From Prorocentrum cordatum (lineage: Eukaryota > Sar > Dinophyceae > Prorocentrales > Prorocentraceae): DNA of 64,000 bases. Made by a program: the position numbers and the translations under genes. Every line of letters starts with the position of its first letter. Position 1 is the stretch's first letter. The notes under the pieces were generated by a model. It saw only the letters and a list, made by a program, of their open reading frames with translations. It was not told where the DNA came from and made no database searches. The stretch is from the NCBI GenBank assembly GCA_963575745.1, contig CAUYUJ010021148.1:76001-140000 (forward strand). The letters are read 5' to 3'. Below are positions 1 to 10,445 of the stretch, piece after piece.

Positions 1-1082
1 CGCTCGCGGCGCGAGCGAGGCGAGGCGGCGCGGCGCGCCCGAGCGGCTGCTGATGCGGCCGTGCGGCGTGCCCTGGAGGCTGCTGGCGAGTCCCAGACCC
101 GCCTGCGCGCGGTGGAGGCCGCCCTCGACTTGCTCGTCGGCGTGCCAGGGCTGGCGGTTCGGGTCCAGGCGGTAATCCCGGCACTGGCTGCGCTTGTGCG
201 GGGGGGGGAGCCGACCTGGTTGGAGCGGCTACGGCGCAACGTGGCGCTCCATGCCGAGGCCGACGGGGTGCTGTCGATCGCCTCCGCTGCGGCAGCACCC
301 CTCAGGAGGCCCAGAAGGGTCAACGCCTGGGGTCGCAGGAGAAGGGTGCCCGCAGTGTGGGCGACCACTGCGTTTGCGTCTCTCGGCTAGGTGGCCTGGA
401 CATCGACGTGGAGATCTGCGAGGCTGACCCGCTGCCGAAGCTCATGGGCGGTCTGCCGCTGCGGAGGCGCACGCCGCTGAGATCTTCGGCCGAGCCATAC
501 TGTTTGCGCGACTTCGAGGGCATGCGGTGCACTTGTGGCGCAGTGAGGTTTTCTTCCTGCTCCGTGGCCGCCGCCCACGGGGCGCAGAAGGTCCCTGGAG
601 GTATTGCAGGCTGTGCGCCGCTGCCTCCCGTCTTGGGACGTGCTAGTGCAGAGCTTGGTGCTGGCGGTCGTGCCAGCGTGGACGGTTTGGCTGGTGCCAG
701 CGATGCTGACTCTTCGAGGCCGTCTACGCGTGGGCCCGTCGAGTTTGCCGACGACGTCGTGCCGCACCTGGACGGCAGCAGCGTCGTCAGCGACGACATG
801 GAGCCGCCCCTGGTCGCGGACAGCGTCGACTGCGCCGAGGGCGAGGGCCACTCGAGCTCGGAGGGCGTGTTCGTTTCGTTCCTGGACGGCTTGTCGGTGG
901 CGGCGGTGGCGTGTGCGGCCAAGGGGCCGAAGTCGGGAGTTGAGTCACTCCTGGACTTGGCCGAGGCCCGCGCCCTCGGCGTCCGCTTCGGAGGTGCAGG
1001 TTGTCCAGATGCCGAGGAGCGCCAGCGGCTCCTCGATGTTTTTGTTGGACCGTGCGCGTTGCATGACGCGGCCCGAAAGTGA
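1..1082 (+). pseudogene. 3' part of a probable protein-coding gene with one frame change
   Basis: Function not recognised. Frame 1 from the window edge to about 300 reads as an Ala/Leu-rich helical protein with GC-ending codons (for example AALDLLVGVPGL and NVALHAEADGVLSIAS). From about 303 the coding look moves to frame 3, which is open from 54 to the TGA at 1080-1082 and contains Cys-rich (MRCTCGAVRF) and acidic stretches (VVSDDMEPPLVADSVD). Codon use (CTG, GTC, GAC, GAG, GGC) is the same on both sides, so I read it as one gene with a single indel near 300, truncated on the left. The upstream start is outside the window. The frame-3 ORF has a GTG, not an ATG, at 357, so 357 is not a credible start. 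The frame change could be decay, a sequencing error or a small intron. Confidence 0.45.
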
Positions 1083-1254
1083 AGAGTGAGGCGGGCAATT
1101 GAATTCTGTGTGTAGATCTGCTCTCGCCTGCGGTGCCGAGCGGTGAAGGCCCAGTGCGGCCCCCGCGGCGCGAGGCGGCCCTAGGCGGCCCCCCATCGGG
1201 AGAGCGCGTCCTTTTCTTGGCCTTTTGGCCCCGCCACTCCGCCTTGAAGGCCCC
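1083..1254. other. GC-rich spacer, nothing recognised
   Basis: No gene-like ORF continues past the stop at 1082. The stretch is GC-rich and leads into a minisatellite. Confidence 0.4.
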
Positions 1255-1830
1255 GTCTGTAACTTCAACTTTGACGCAGAACATGCACGAGCACAGCAAA
1301 ACACACAAGAGCACGGCAGAACACACCCGAGCTCAGGAACACACGGCACAACGCGCAGAACACACATAAGTACAGCAGGACACAGCGTCACGGCAGTTGG
1401 CTTGAGCACGGCAGACCACGCAGGAATCTTGCATGCCACGCAGCAGCACGGCAGACCACAGGAACACAGCAAAACACGTCACAGGAGCTCGGCATACCAC
1501 GCGAGAGCACGGCATAACACAAAGGAATACACCAGACCTCAGGAACACAGCTGACCGCAGGCGCCCGACTGCCAAGCACTCAGCTTGCACGCGCACCGTG
1601 CTCCCCCTCCGCCCGCCCGCCCAGCACACACCCAGCACGTACGCGTAGCAGACCACTGCAGCAGTGGATACCATCACGGCACACTACAGGAGTACGGCAG
1701 ACAAGTACAGTAGACCGCAGGAGCACGGCCTACCAACACGACAGTCCACAGCATCACGGCAGACCAGCGCGGCAGGCCACAGCAGCACGGTGGACCAACA
1801 CGACAGAACGGCGCGGCAGACCATCGCAAT
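1255..1830. repeat. Degenerate CA-rich minisatellite
   Basis: Imperfect tandem copies of a roughly 20-base unit built from AGCACGGCAGACCAC and CAGGAACACA. Open frames on both strands here are a by-product of the repeat. Confidence 0.75.
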
Positions 1831-2060
1831 GAGCCGATGGGATTTGTGTTGGTCATTTACAATACGTGTCTGAGGTTTCTTGACGTTCTCAACCCGACGT
1901 TGTTTGACAACCTTCGTGGACAGAGCTGCGTTTCCAGTTTTTGCCCGGTCAGGTTTCTGAACAATGACCGTGTCGCTCGAGGCACCTTCGAAAAATCGGC
2001 CCCAGAGGGGACTCCGAATTCGACTTCGTCTTGGGATCGCTTCGCCAGGGCTTTCGAACG
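1831..2060. other. Unique spacer, nothing recognised
   Basis: Lower GC and non-repetitive. It lies in an ORF (1837-2349, +) whose second half is only the following repeat, so I do not call a gene. Confidence 0.3.
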
Positions 2061-2405
2061 GCCCAAAGTAGGTTCAAATGACGCCCTGGAGGGCCCACGA
2101 GCGCTCAAGATCGCCCCAAGAAGTCCCCCAAAGACCCTTAAAAGCGCTCCAGGACGCACCCAGACAGCCCACAAGAAGCCCAAGAGGCCCCAAGAGGGCC
2201 CCAATAGACTCTTGGGAACGCCCCAGGAAACCCCCAAACGGCCAAAGAAAACCCAAAGACGGCACAACATGGCGCCGAGACGGCCCAAGAAAACCCCCCA
2301 AAAACCCCACGACTCGCCCAGACAGTCCAAGAAGATTCCAGAAGCCTAAAAGAGGACCCGGCAGGCCCCCAAGAAGCCTCCACTAGGCACCAAAACAACC
2401 CCACG
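2061..2405. repeat. Block of the degenerate 10-12 bp GGCC/CCCAAGA repeat
   Basis: Tandem short units of the type GCCCAAGAGG and CCCCAAGAAG (reverse complement GGCCTCTTGG). The same degenerate repeat recurs at about fifteen places in the window in both orientations and produces Pro/Lys-rich or Trp/Gly-rich false ORFs. Confidence 0.8.
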
Positions 2406-2489
2406 CGGCGCCAGGAGCCCCCAAGGTAGCCGACAGGGTCACCAGGACCCTCTCCTGATTCAACCAACGTCCTTCTCCAATTAGCTTTT

Positions 2490-2690
2490 GCTGCCCTCCG
2501 TCGTCGTCGTCGTCGTCCTCCGCATTCCTCCTTTTGCTCGCCCGCGTTCTCGTCGTCCTCGTCTTTGTGCTTCTCTTCCTGCTCGTTGTCCGCATGCTCC
2601 TCCTCGCTATCCTCACGTTCTCCGTTCTCCACGTCGTCCTCGTCATCGCCTCCTCGTCCCCCTCGCCTCCCTTCTCTTCTGCTTCACTCA
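2490..2690. repeat. Pyrimidine-rich (TCG/CTC)n tract
   Basis: Begins with a run of TCG triplets and continues as CT-rich imperfect triplets. Long open frames on either strand are low complexity. Confidence 0.7.
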
Positions 2691-3103
2691 GTGAGCCCAA
2701 TGGACTAAAGCGGCGCTTCTCGTTCTTGTCCGATCAGGTGATACCACGCCTCAACGTGCTAGGGGACACGATGGCGGATTTTGCGCGTCCGCTTTCGGGA
2801 AGATGGAGGTTGCTTTCTGCCCGGTCTGCAACACCACGTCCGAGCCTGACGTAGTGGTTCGCACGCTGCCACCAGTCTGTTCATATTCCCACATGCTGCG
2901 GACCTCTCCGCTTGTAGCTGCTCTCCTACCGCCATGGTGGAGACCCCGCGAGGTGTGGACCACGATGCGGACATGGGCGAGGCACGTGGCCGCATTTTGC
3001 CAATTTTATCCCTCCCGATGCTTGCTTGCATCCTGACTCTGTCAGGTGCGCCTGGGATGCGGTGCCTGCTCACAGACGAAAGCTTTGACGACTGGATTGG
3101 TTT

Positions 3104-3273
3104 GGGACGCTGGCCATATGCTGCTCTTGACCTCTGCATATGGACTGGCTCATCCTGAGGCGTTTCTTGACGGTTCCTGGGGCGACAACTGTTTTGGGAT
3201 GCCGGCCATTTGCTGCTCTTGACCTCTGCATAACGACTGACTCATCCTGAGGCGTTTCTTGACGGTTCTTGGG
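3104..3273. repeat. Two tandem copies of a 92-bp unit
   Basis: Copies start at about 3104 and 3196 and share TGCTGCTCTTGACCTCTGCA, followed by ATCCTGAGGCGTTTCTTGAC. Confidence 0.8.
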
Positions 3274-3294
3274 GGGCCAGAAACGGTATTCGGA

Positions 3295-3361
3295 GGGAGG
3301 TAGGGGGGGAGGGAGGGAGGGAGGGAGGGAAGGGGGGAGGGAGGGAGGGAGGGAGGGGGGC
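3295..3361. repeat. (GGGA)n microsatellite
   Basis: Nearly pure GGGA tandem repeat with a few G expansions. Confidence 0.9.
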
Positions 3362-3467
3362 GAATTGTGTTGAAAAATCCAGCGCGATGGTCCTGGTCGT
3401 CGGGGGTCTGGGCCATTCGATGAGGACTGGCTGTAGCCGATCGCCTTATTTTGATGGCATGTGTGAA

Positions 3468-3621
3468 GTCGGGCATGTCCCTCAACAGGAGTAATATTCA
3501 AATATAGACAGAACAAAGTCTGGAGACGATTTTTGAACTACTTGTGTGATCATTGGTGAGCATTGTTTGACTATTTTTCATTGTTCGTCCATGAATCCGC
3601 CTGTGGGGGGACACGCCCGAC
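3468..3621. mobile_element. MITE-like element, family 1, copy A
   Basis: A 154-bp non-coding element. The left end GTCGGGCATGTCCCTC is an inverted copy of the right end, which finishes GGGGGACACGCCCGAC. The interior carries the family signatures CTGGAGACGATTTT near the left end and a GTCC...AATCCGCCTGT stretch near the right end. Other copies lie at 6426, 6605, 41917 and 47862. No transposase is encoded, so it would need proteins supplied in trans. Target duplication is unclear. Confidence 0.75.
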
Positions 3622-3742
3622 CTGAGGATTGTGGCGCTCAGCTGGTAGGTTTTGTGTGAGCGCTGGCCTACCACAACGCTTGCGTGCCAGCGGATAGAAG
3701 ATGCCTCTGGCGAGTCACCGCCAGCCTCAGGCGATCGCAAAC

Positions 3743-3910
3743 AATGATCAAGGGAGCGTGGATTAGCGACGGGTCCCGTTTCCATTGGAAATCGCTGATT
3801 ATTGCCGCCGAGCGAGGCGGCACCAGCCGCCTTTTGGGGAGGGCATCTCCCCCGATCCATGGATTTGGCGACCGCGCACCAAATCCATGGATCGCTAATC
3901 CATGCTTGCG
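3743..3910. mobile_element. Palindromic, MITE-like element
   Basis: The outer inverted arms share GGATTAGCGA (left, about 3753) and TCGCTAATCC (right, about 3892). An inner perfect hairpin has 15-bp arms at 3854-3868 and 3879-3893 (GATCCATGGATTTGG) and a 10-base loop. Only one copy was seen. Confidence 0.55.
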
Positions 3911-3964
3911 CGCCCCCGACAGCCGCTATTGTGTGTTCGAGAACTGGGTTGTGGCTTGATTGGC

Positions 3965-4205
3965 GACCGCCCCCTGGGACGTCTTGGGGCCCTCAGGGGG
4001 CACTGCGTGACTGTCTCGGGGGCCTCCTGGTCGTCGTATGGGGCGTCTTGGGTCTAAGTCTGGGCCTTCTCGGAGCACTCTTGGATTGTCATGGGCCCCT
4101 CTGGAGGCTCTCTGGGGCCGTCCAGGGGCCCTCGCGGCCGTCTTGGGCCGCATTGGGAACATATTGGGGCCCTCGTGGGTCCATGTGGGAAATAGATTGG
4201 GCTCT
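3965..4205. repeat. Block of the degenerate GGCCTCTTGG-type repeat
   Basis: Units such as GGGCCCTCAG, GGCGTCTTGG and GGGCCTTCTCGG repeat with a period of about 11-12 bp. Confidence 0.7.
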
Positions 4206-4343
4206 CCGATGCGTTTGGGATTACATCACATATACTTCAGCGCGTGGGCATCGAACATTTGATTATCGAATGTGTGTATGTGTGTGCTGGTGTGACTTCT
4301 TGAACTCTTGGTGTTCGCATTGCAGCGAGTAAACGCTGGCGGT

Positions 4344-4364
4344 CTCGACCTAATATAGGTCGAG
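4344..4364. other. Perfect 9-bp hairpin
   Basis: CTCGACCTA and TAGGTCGAG are perfect inverted arms around a three-base loop. It is too short to be a tRNA or a known ncRNA. Confidence 0.5.
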
Positions 4365-4554
4365 CTGCTCCACCATGTTCACTGTGCACGTCCAAAGCTT
4401 GTCCTTGGAGTCGTACTCCCAGGGTCCCAGGGTCGTTTTCACTTTCGAATGTCGTCCTCAAACCAGGTTGGCGATTCGCTGCGAAGTAGCCCGTCTTAGT
4501 ATTGATCGCGATTGCGTTGTCACATCGCCTGCGGAGTACAACAATTTGTCTGTG

Positions 4555-4612
4555 TATGTTTGTGTGTGGGTGTCGGTGTCTGTCAGTGTCTGTCGGTGTG
4601 TGCGAGTGTACG

Positions 4613-4679
<67 letters not shown>

Positions 4680-4685
4680 GTTCCC
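4555..4685. repeat. (TG)n / (TGCG)n microsatellite
   Basis: TG, GTGC and GTGT repeats. Open frames here translate to Val/Cys runs and are not genes. Confidence 0.95.
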
Positions 4686-4784
4686 GCTATTTGCTGCGCC
4701 GCTTCACGAGGAAGCTAATTCGCTTTGAGGGTGACCTTCCATCGTGCATCCGCTGGTTGGACCCAAGGGCGCGTCAGAGAAAAA

Positions 4785-5045
4785 TAATGTGTGAGTGTGT
4801 GTGGATGTGTGTTTGTATCCGCCTGACCTTCTGCGCCGAGCCGCCGCGCGCGTAGTCGCGATGCTCAAACAGTGTGTGTGTGTGTGTGTTATGTGTGTTG
4901 TGTGTTGTGTGTTGTGAGTGTGTCGGGTGCGTGTGTGTGATTGTGTGTGCGTGCGTGCGTGCGTGCGTGCGTGCGTATGTATGTATGTGTGTGTGTGTGT
5001 TTGTGTGTATGCGCGCTCGCGCGCGTCTGCGTGTGCGGGTGTGCG
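4785..5045. repeat. (TG)n / (TGCG)n / (TATG)n microsatellite
   Basis: A second TG-rich tract, interrupted by about 60 bp of unique sequence near 4815-4870. Confidence 0.9.
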
Positions 5046-5510
5046 TTGATCCCACTTGTTCAACCCGTTGAACCATATGCACAGCGAGATTCAGCGATTG
5101 CAAGTTACGGCATTCGAAAGTTCCGGCGGGCACAAGCGACTCCATTGGGCAACCCATGGGGCGCAACATGCAACACCGAAGGGCCCATCTTCAGATCGTC
5201 AGCAGGCCAAGTGGGAGTCCCCCCGCATGCAGTCGTTGGCTGGGAAGGCACACAGGAGCCCGAGAAACACAGCAGCTGTTTCGACGATTTTGGGTATGTG
5301 GGCGTCCTGCCTGGGCCCTCTCAGGGCGGCTGCGACCGCCTGGGCGGTCCCGAGGGGCCCCTTCGGGCCGTCGTCTGGAGCTGTTGGGCCCACGCTGGCG
5401 CCAGCGCGCGGCGGCGAGAGCCGAAGCCTGCCCTCGCCGGTCAGCGGCTCGGGCAACCCGGTGGTCGCCGCTTTCTGATGCACTGTCTCGCCGATCGGCG
5501 CGGGCTAGCC
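5046..5510. other. GC-rich region, no gene supported
   Basis: Several frames are open on both strands, but none has convincing codon bias or a domain. The part after 5300 contains GGCC/GGGCCC repeat units. Confidence 0.3.
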
Positions 5511-5564
5511 GCGGCACTTGCTCTCGGCGGGGACCGCGTGCACTTGCTCTCGGCGGGGACCGTC
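5511..5564. repeat. Short tandem duplication
   Basis: GCACTTGCTCTCGGCGGGGA occurs twice about 24 bp apart. Confidence 0.75.
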
Positions 5565-5612
5565 AAGGAGCACCCTGGATCATCCTGCGAAGAAGCCGCG
5601 CGCGAAGCCGAG

Positions 5613-5805
5613 CAGGAGCACAGGGAATGGACGTGCGGGCGATGGCCGGAGACCAGATCTTGGCTGCCTTGGGTGGCTGGTTCTCGGCGACTGGTCAGGA
5701 CCCCTGGCGGAAGCAGGTCGACGGAGCACCGGCCAAGACCCAGACCTCCCCCTCCCCCCCACCCTTCGGCCAGATGCCGATGCCCAGAATGAAGAAGGCC
5801 TGACA
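5613..5805 (+). repeat. Dispersed repeat, partner of 47610-47860
   Basis: Shares ACAGGGAATGGACGT, CAGATCTTGGC and CCAGACCTCCCCCTCCCCCC, in the same order, with 47610-47860. In the second copy this segment lies directly upstream of the family 1 MITE copy E. Confidence 0.65.
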
Positions 5806-6004
5806 CGGGCGGCGGGGGCACGTGGGGTCACGAACGCGTGGCGAGCTCCGAAAACTACCCCCGCCTCCCATCGGTTCGGATGCAGCTCCCGGGAGCCCTG
5901 GGAGGTCAGATTCTGTTCTTATCGGCGGCGGGCGCACCCGGCGCACCGAGCGTACCCGGCGCCGAGCGCGCCAGGCACACCCGGGACACCCGGCGGACGT
6001 GGAA

Positions 6005-6425
6005 CCCCACGCAAGCGATTGTTATGGGCCTCTGGGCCGCCTTGGAGGAGACACCGACTGGTCCGGTCTCTGGGCAGCAGTGGGGCTCTCATGGGCCGTC
6101 TCGGGGCCCTCGCGCGGCGGTCCCGGGCCTCGACGAGGTCCCTGCCGGGCTCTCCGAGCTATAGGCCCTCGTGCAGCGGCCCTCTCGGGGCCGAAGAGCG
6201 CGGAAGGTGGGCGGGATGGGAGCCCGAGGCGAGCACAGGCTGCCACACGAGCCACGCGTCAGCAGTCGGCTGCCCGGGCGTCCTGCTGGGTGCCTCGCGT
6301 GGCGCCTGCAGGCCGTCTCGGGGAGATCCCCCGGGGGGGGCCCTCGGAGGGCCGCCGCTGGGCGCTGTGGAGGGACAGCCTGCCGCGCTGTGGTTGGCCC
6401 CCTTGGGCTGTGACCCTTGGCGTAC
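6005..6425. repeat. Block of the degenerate GGCC-rich repeat
   Basis: GGGCCGTCTCGGGGCCCTCG-type units with GC above the surroundings. All six frames are largely open because stops are rare, so no gene is called. Confidence 0.55.
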
Positions 6426-6587
6426 GTCGGGCCCGTCCCTCGACAGGAGGACATATTCTTAGAGTAGGCATGAAATAGTCTGGGGACGATGTGTGAAGTA
6501 TGGTTGGCCATTTGGGGAGTTTGTGTGCGTTGACCATGTTTTGTTTGTCGTCCAAAATCCGCTTATAATCAGGGGGACACGCCCGAC
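6426..6587. mobile_element. MITE-like element, family 1, copy B
   Basis: A 162-bp copy starting GTCGGGCCCGTCCCTCGACA and ending GGGGGACACGCCCGAC. It contains TAGTCTGGGGACGAT and CGTCCAAAATCCGC, the interior signatures shared with copies A and D. It ends 17 bp before copy C. Confidence 0.8.
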
Positions 6588-6604
6588 CTGACCATAGATG
6601 TAAT

Positions 6605-7501
6605 TCGGACGTGTCCCTCGACGGGAAGAATAGTCAAGAATCGTAAAAGAATAGGTTTGGGACGATTTGTCGTGCTGCTTTGATAATTTCCCAACCATCC
6701 TGTGGTGTTGGGTCCTCGTTTCGAGAAGAGAGCGCACCGCGTTCGCTCCTCCTCCTCCCGCTGCCCCCTCCCTCCTCCCTCCTCCCCCTCCTTGCCTCTG
6801 CTCTCGGCACACCTCTCACACGTTTCGTAGCCCCTATCAGGAGCTCCACCGAAGGCCCCAGTGGTTGCTCTCGCATGCGTTTCCCCCGCCCTGGGCAGCG
6901 TTTCGTGGCCCCATAGGGAGCTCCACCGAAGGCCTCAGTGGTTGCTCTCGCATGCGTTTCCCCCACCCTGGGCAGCGTTTCGTGGCCCCATAGGGAGCTC
7001 CACCGAAGGCCTCAGTGGTTGCTCTCGCATGCGTTTCCCCCACCCTGGGCAGCGTTTCGTGGCCCCATAGGGAGCTCCACCGAAGGCCCCAGTGGTTGCT
7101 CTCGCATGCGTTTCCCCCACCCTGGGCAGCGTTTCGTGGCCCCATAGGGAGCTCCACCGAAGGCCCCAGTGGTTGCTCTCGCATGCTCCCCCACCGAAGG
7201 CCCCATCGCAGCAGCGTTTCGTAGCCCCATAGGGAGCTCCACCGAAGGCCCCAGTGGTTGCTCTCGCATGCGGTTCCTCCACCCAGGGCAGCGTCACCGA
7301 AGGCCCCAGTGGCTGCTCTCGCATGCGGCTCCCCCACCCAGGGCAGCGTTTCGTGGCCCCATGGGGAGCCCCACCGACAGCGGCACCCACAGCGTTACGA
7401 ACAATTGCTTATGGTTGGGTCCTTCGCCAGGATAATGTTGTATATATTTGGATCGCTTTAATGTTTCTTCCAAAGCCCGCCTGTGAGAGGGCATGCCCGA
7501 C
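6605..7501. mobile_element. Enlarged family 1 element, copy C, carrying a 77-bp satellite
   Basis: The left end TCGGACGTGTCCCTCGAC and right end GAGAGGGCATGCCCGAC are family 1 termini, but the interior is about 900 bp because a pyrimidine tract and a tandem satellite (6838-7385) lie between them. Either the satellite expanded inside the element or two separate ends now flank it. Confidence 0.6.
6838..7385. repeat. 77-bp tandem satellite, about seven copies
   Basis: GGGAGCTCCACCGAAGGCC recurs with exact 77-bp spacing at about 6916, 6993, 7070 and 7147, then at 7232 (85 bp) and in truncated form to 7385. 77 is not a multiple of three, so the long frames on both strands cycle through all reading phases of the same unit and are not genes. 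Confidence 0.95.
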
Positions 7502-7622
7502 CTGGCCATGGTTCCAAGAATTGTCTAAGGAACGAGGGCGATATCCCTCGAAATTCTCGTGGTTCTCGAAGGGGTCTGAATTCTCGAAGGCGAAACAGAA
7601 ACGCTCACGCTATAAACATTAA

Positions 7623-7730
7623 CTTTTGGCGCTCCGCGCGGATTTCTTGGGTCCTGGGGCCCCAGGCGACGCCCACGGCGCCGCTCCTGGCGCGCTCCGC
7701 GCGCCAGGGAAATGGGCCCAGCGCGGCTCC
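7623..7730. mobile_element. Foldback element, GC-core family, copy 1 (right arm eroded)
   Basis: Left arm CTTTTGGCGCTCCGCGCGGA then TTTCTTGG. The core is CCTGGCGCGCTCCGCGCGCC, itself a hairpin with a 10-bp stem when the following AGG is included. The right arm is reduced to AGCGCGGCTCC. Other copies are at 49121, 57862 and 58747. Confidence 0.7.
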
Positions 7731-7840
7731 AGTGTGTGGCTCTGTTTCTTTCTCTTCTTCTACGTTAGCGATCTCCTAAATCCTACAGGTTCCTCGAAGA
7801 ATAGATTCAGGCACGCCCCGGGATTCGGGAGAAGTTCCTC

Positions 7841-7940
7841 TGGACCTGTTCTTCATGCGTCCTAAGGGTTTCACAAGACGTCCTCGGTGCTGGATTTGTT
7901 CTTCGTGCGTCTTAAGGGTTTCACAAGACGTCCTCGGTGC
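7841..7940. repeat. Two tandem copies of a 50-bp unit
   Basis: AAGGGTTTCACAAGACGTCC occurs in both copies with exact 50-bp spacing. Confidence 0.9.
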
Positions 7941-8109
7941 TGGCGGGACGGGCCGACAGGCCTGCGGAGAGGCCTGGCGAGCCAAGCCGAACATCGAGCT
8001 GGCACGGCGGATCAACGAGGCGCTGGCGGGCGCGGCCGGAAGGCCGTATGCTGGCCGTGCTTTTTGGAGATTCCCCCTCGAGGACGGGATGGGATTGCTG
8101 CTGGGTCCT

Positions 8110-8375
8110 GCCACCCCCCTCCTCCCACCCTCCTTCTCCTCCCCCCCCCTCCTCCTGCCACCCACCTCCTCCTTATCCTCCACCTCCTCCACCCACCCTC
8201 CTCCTCCTCCGCCTCCTCCTCCTCCTCCTCCTGCCACCCACCTCCTCCTCCTGCCACCCACCTCCTCCTGCCACCCACCTCCTCCTCCTCCTCCTCCTCC
8301 TCCTCCTCCTTCCACCCTCCTCCTCCTCCTCCTCATCCTCCTCCTTCTCCTCCTTCTCCTCTTCCTCCTGGGGGG
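8110..8375. repeat. (CCT)n microsatellite
   Basis: Long CTC/CCT triplet tract with interspersed CTGCCACCCA units. Confidence 0.95.
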
Positions 8376-8883
8376 CTCCTTGGGAGCAGAAGGCCACTTG
8401 GAAGCTAGGGCTCTCAAGTCGACCGCCCTGCAGGGTCCCCGAGACGGCTCGAGAGACCCTCAAAAGAGCGCAGCCACTGGGGTAATGTTGAAGGCGTGGA
8501 TCTGAACAGATATTGCGAAGGCCGTCGAAAGTGACCAGGGATGGACCGAGGAGGCAAGGATGCAATGGCCCCCTTGGGAAGGTTGCCCATCCTTACTATG
8601 CGCGTTGACTGTACGGCTGGCGCCGCCGGCCAGGAGGGCGGGATTTCCCCCGGGGACCCCTGGCGGCCCCCTTCCCCCCCCGGGACCCGCTGGAACCCCG
8701 GGAGAGGGCGGTGGTGTTCCGACCTGGGACCAGGGCTCCCCCGGGACCCTCGCTGGCGACCCCCCCCCCCCCCCGGGGGGTGGTGTCCCCCTCCTCCCCG
8801 CCTGTCCACAGGGGTCCCCCCCCCCCCCAGGGGACCCCACGACGGTTCTTTTCTTTGTTCGTTCCTTTTCTCTTGGGACTGGC
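8376..8883. other. GC-rich region with C/G homopolymers, no gene supported
   Basis: Contains CCCCCCCC and GGGG runs around 8760-8830. An ORF crosses it on the + strand (8560-9294), but most of its length is homopolymer- or GAC-derived. Confidence 0.3.
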
Positions 8884-8907
8884 GACGACGAAGACCACGA
8901 AGACGAA

Positions 8908-8961
<54 letters not shown>
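8884..8961. repeat. (GAC)n microsatellite
   Basis: About 20 GAC triplets inside an open frame, where they read as poly-Asp. Confidence 0.95.
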
Positions 8962-9689
8962 AGCGTCTCACACGCCGAAGCGTTGGCGGAGTCTGTTCGA
9001 TGCTGGCGCGATCCTCTGACGCCCAGGCTGGCTTCCAGAGACCAGGTCTACCGCAGGTTCGTGCCGCGTCGACGCGCGCGGCGAAACCGAGGCGGGTGCT
9101 CGCGGCAGAAGGTCACTCACAGCTTGAAACGAACCAGCACTGAACGATCCCGTTGTATCGGAATCAGCCAAGACGTTGAAATAAGGGCCATTTTGGACCA
9201 TTGCTTAGATTTAGTTCGACAAGCCAATTCACGGCCGAGGCTTGCCGTGGCAAGGAAAGCCCTTTCGTTCCTAATTTGTTCTTCCTTATGCTAGCACGAT
9301 GGCTGCACTGGGGATGACTCAATATTAAACGATCTGTGCGGTGCGGTGTCAGAAACCGATGTCCGCGTCGATACGGCAGGAACCAGCCATCCTGGTTGGC
9401 GAGTGTGGGCCCGTTGAGCGGGAGTTGGCCTAGCGCGGTGGCTTCGTAGGCCCACCGTCTTCTGTTTAAAGCGTCTTACGTATAGCATGCAGTCTTCTCC
9501 TGTGGAGGCACGTACTCTGACTTACGAAGTGCCTTTCCCCATATCCAAAGGATGGGCTTCTTGTTATTCCTTATATCCAAATGATGGGGTTATTGCTGTT
9601 ACTCCGACCGCGCGGACCTCCTTCCTCATCTCCTCCCTATCTCCCCCATCCTACTCACTCCCCATGTTGGGTTTGGTTATGACATGACA
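8962..9689. other. Mostly unique sequence, weak ORF only
   Basis: The tail of the ORF ending at 9294 is Arg-rich and not recognisable. From 9300 the sequence has no long frame. Confidence 0.3.
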
Positions 9690-9812
9690 TGCTGTGTTAT
9701 TGTATGGCTTATGATATGGTCTGGTATGCTATGGTATGGTTGTTATGGTATGCTATGGTATGCTAGGTTCTGGTATGGTTTGTTATGTTATGTTTCGATA
9801 GGTTGTGGTATG
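9690..9812. repeat. Degenerate TATGG/TATGC repeat
   Basis: Tandem TGGTATGCTATGGTATG-like units. Confidence 0.8.
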
Positions 9813-10445
9813 TCTCAGGCGGTTTGCTGGTTTTCGCACTCCCAAGGGGGCCGCCAGGGGTATCTCACGGACTCCGTTCGCGCCAAAATGGCGAGGGTGT
9901 CTCGAGCGGTTTGCCTGTTTACCAGCTCAACATCTTCCGCTTTCGGAGCAGATTTTGAGGATGTCTCGAGCGAGGCGTTCAGTTTCGCCCCCAAGTGCGG
10001 ACAGATTTGAGGACGACGACTCGATCGGTTTGCTTGTTCTAAGGAGGGGGCCGCCTGGTGTATCTCACTCCTCCGTTCGCGCCAAAATGGCGAGGGTGTC
10101 TCGAGCGGTTTGCCTGTTTACCAGCTCAACTCTTTCCGCCTTCGGAGCAGAATTGGAGGATGTCGCGAGCGAGACGTTCATGTTCGCCCCCGAGAGGAGC
10201 CAGATTTTGAGGATGTCTCGAGCGGAGTTCCTGGTCTGAGAAGGGGCCGCCAGGGGTATCTCACGGCCTCCGTTCGCATCACAATGGCGAGGATGTCTCG
10301 AGCGGCTTGCTTGTTTACCAGCTCAACATCTTCCGGTTTCGGGGCAGAGTTGGAGGATGTCGCGAGCGAGGCGTTCCTGTTCGCTCCCAAGTGGGGCCAG
10401 ATGTTGAGGAGGTCTCGAGCGGTGGCCAGACTCGTGGGCACGGAT
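9813..10445. repeat. About 195-bp tandem repeat, three units, containing GATGTCTCGAGCG
   Basis: Each unit contains GGCCGCC-rich sequence, a CTC-rich step, AATGGCGAGG, GATGTCTCGAGCGG or GTGTCTCGAGCGG, GTTTACCAGCTCAAC and TTCGGAGCAGA. Units begin at about 9818, 10021 and 10216. A related unit is at 19195-19420. Open frames exist but restart in every unit. Confidence 0.8.

Noticed and set aside
4375-5069. ORFs of 65-130 codons over the TG repeats
   Set aside because: They translate to Val/Cys or His/Thr runs dictated by dinucleotide repeats on both strands.
6680-7435. Overlapping ORFs on both strands with repeated peptides
   Set aside because: The 77-bp satellite has few stops in any frame. 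The peptides are phase-shifted copies of one unit.
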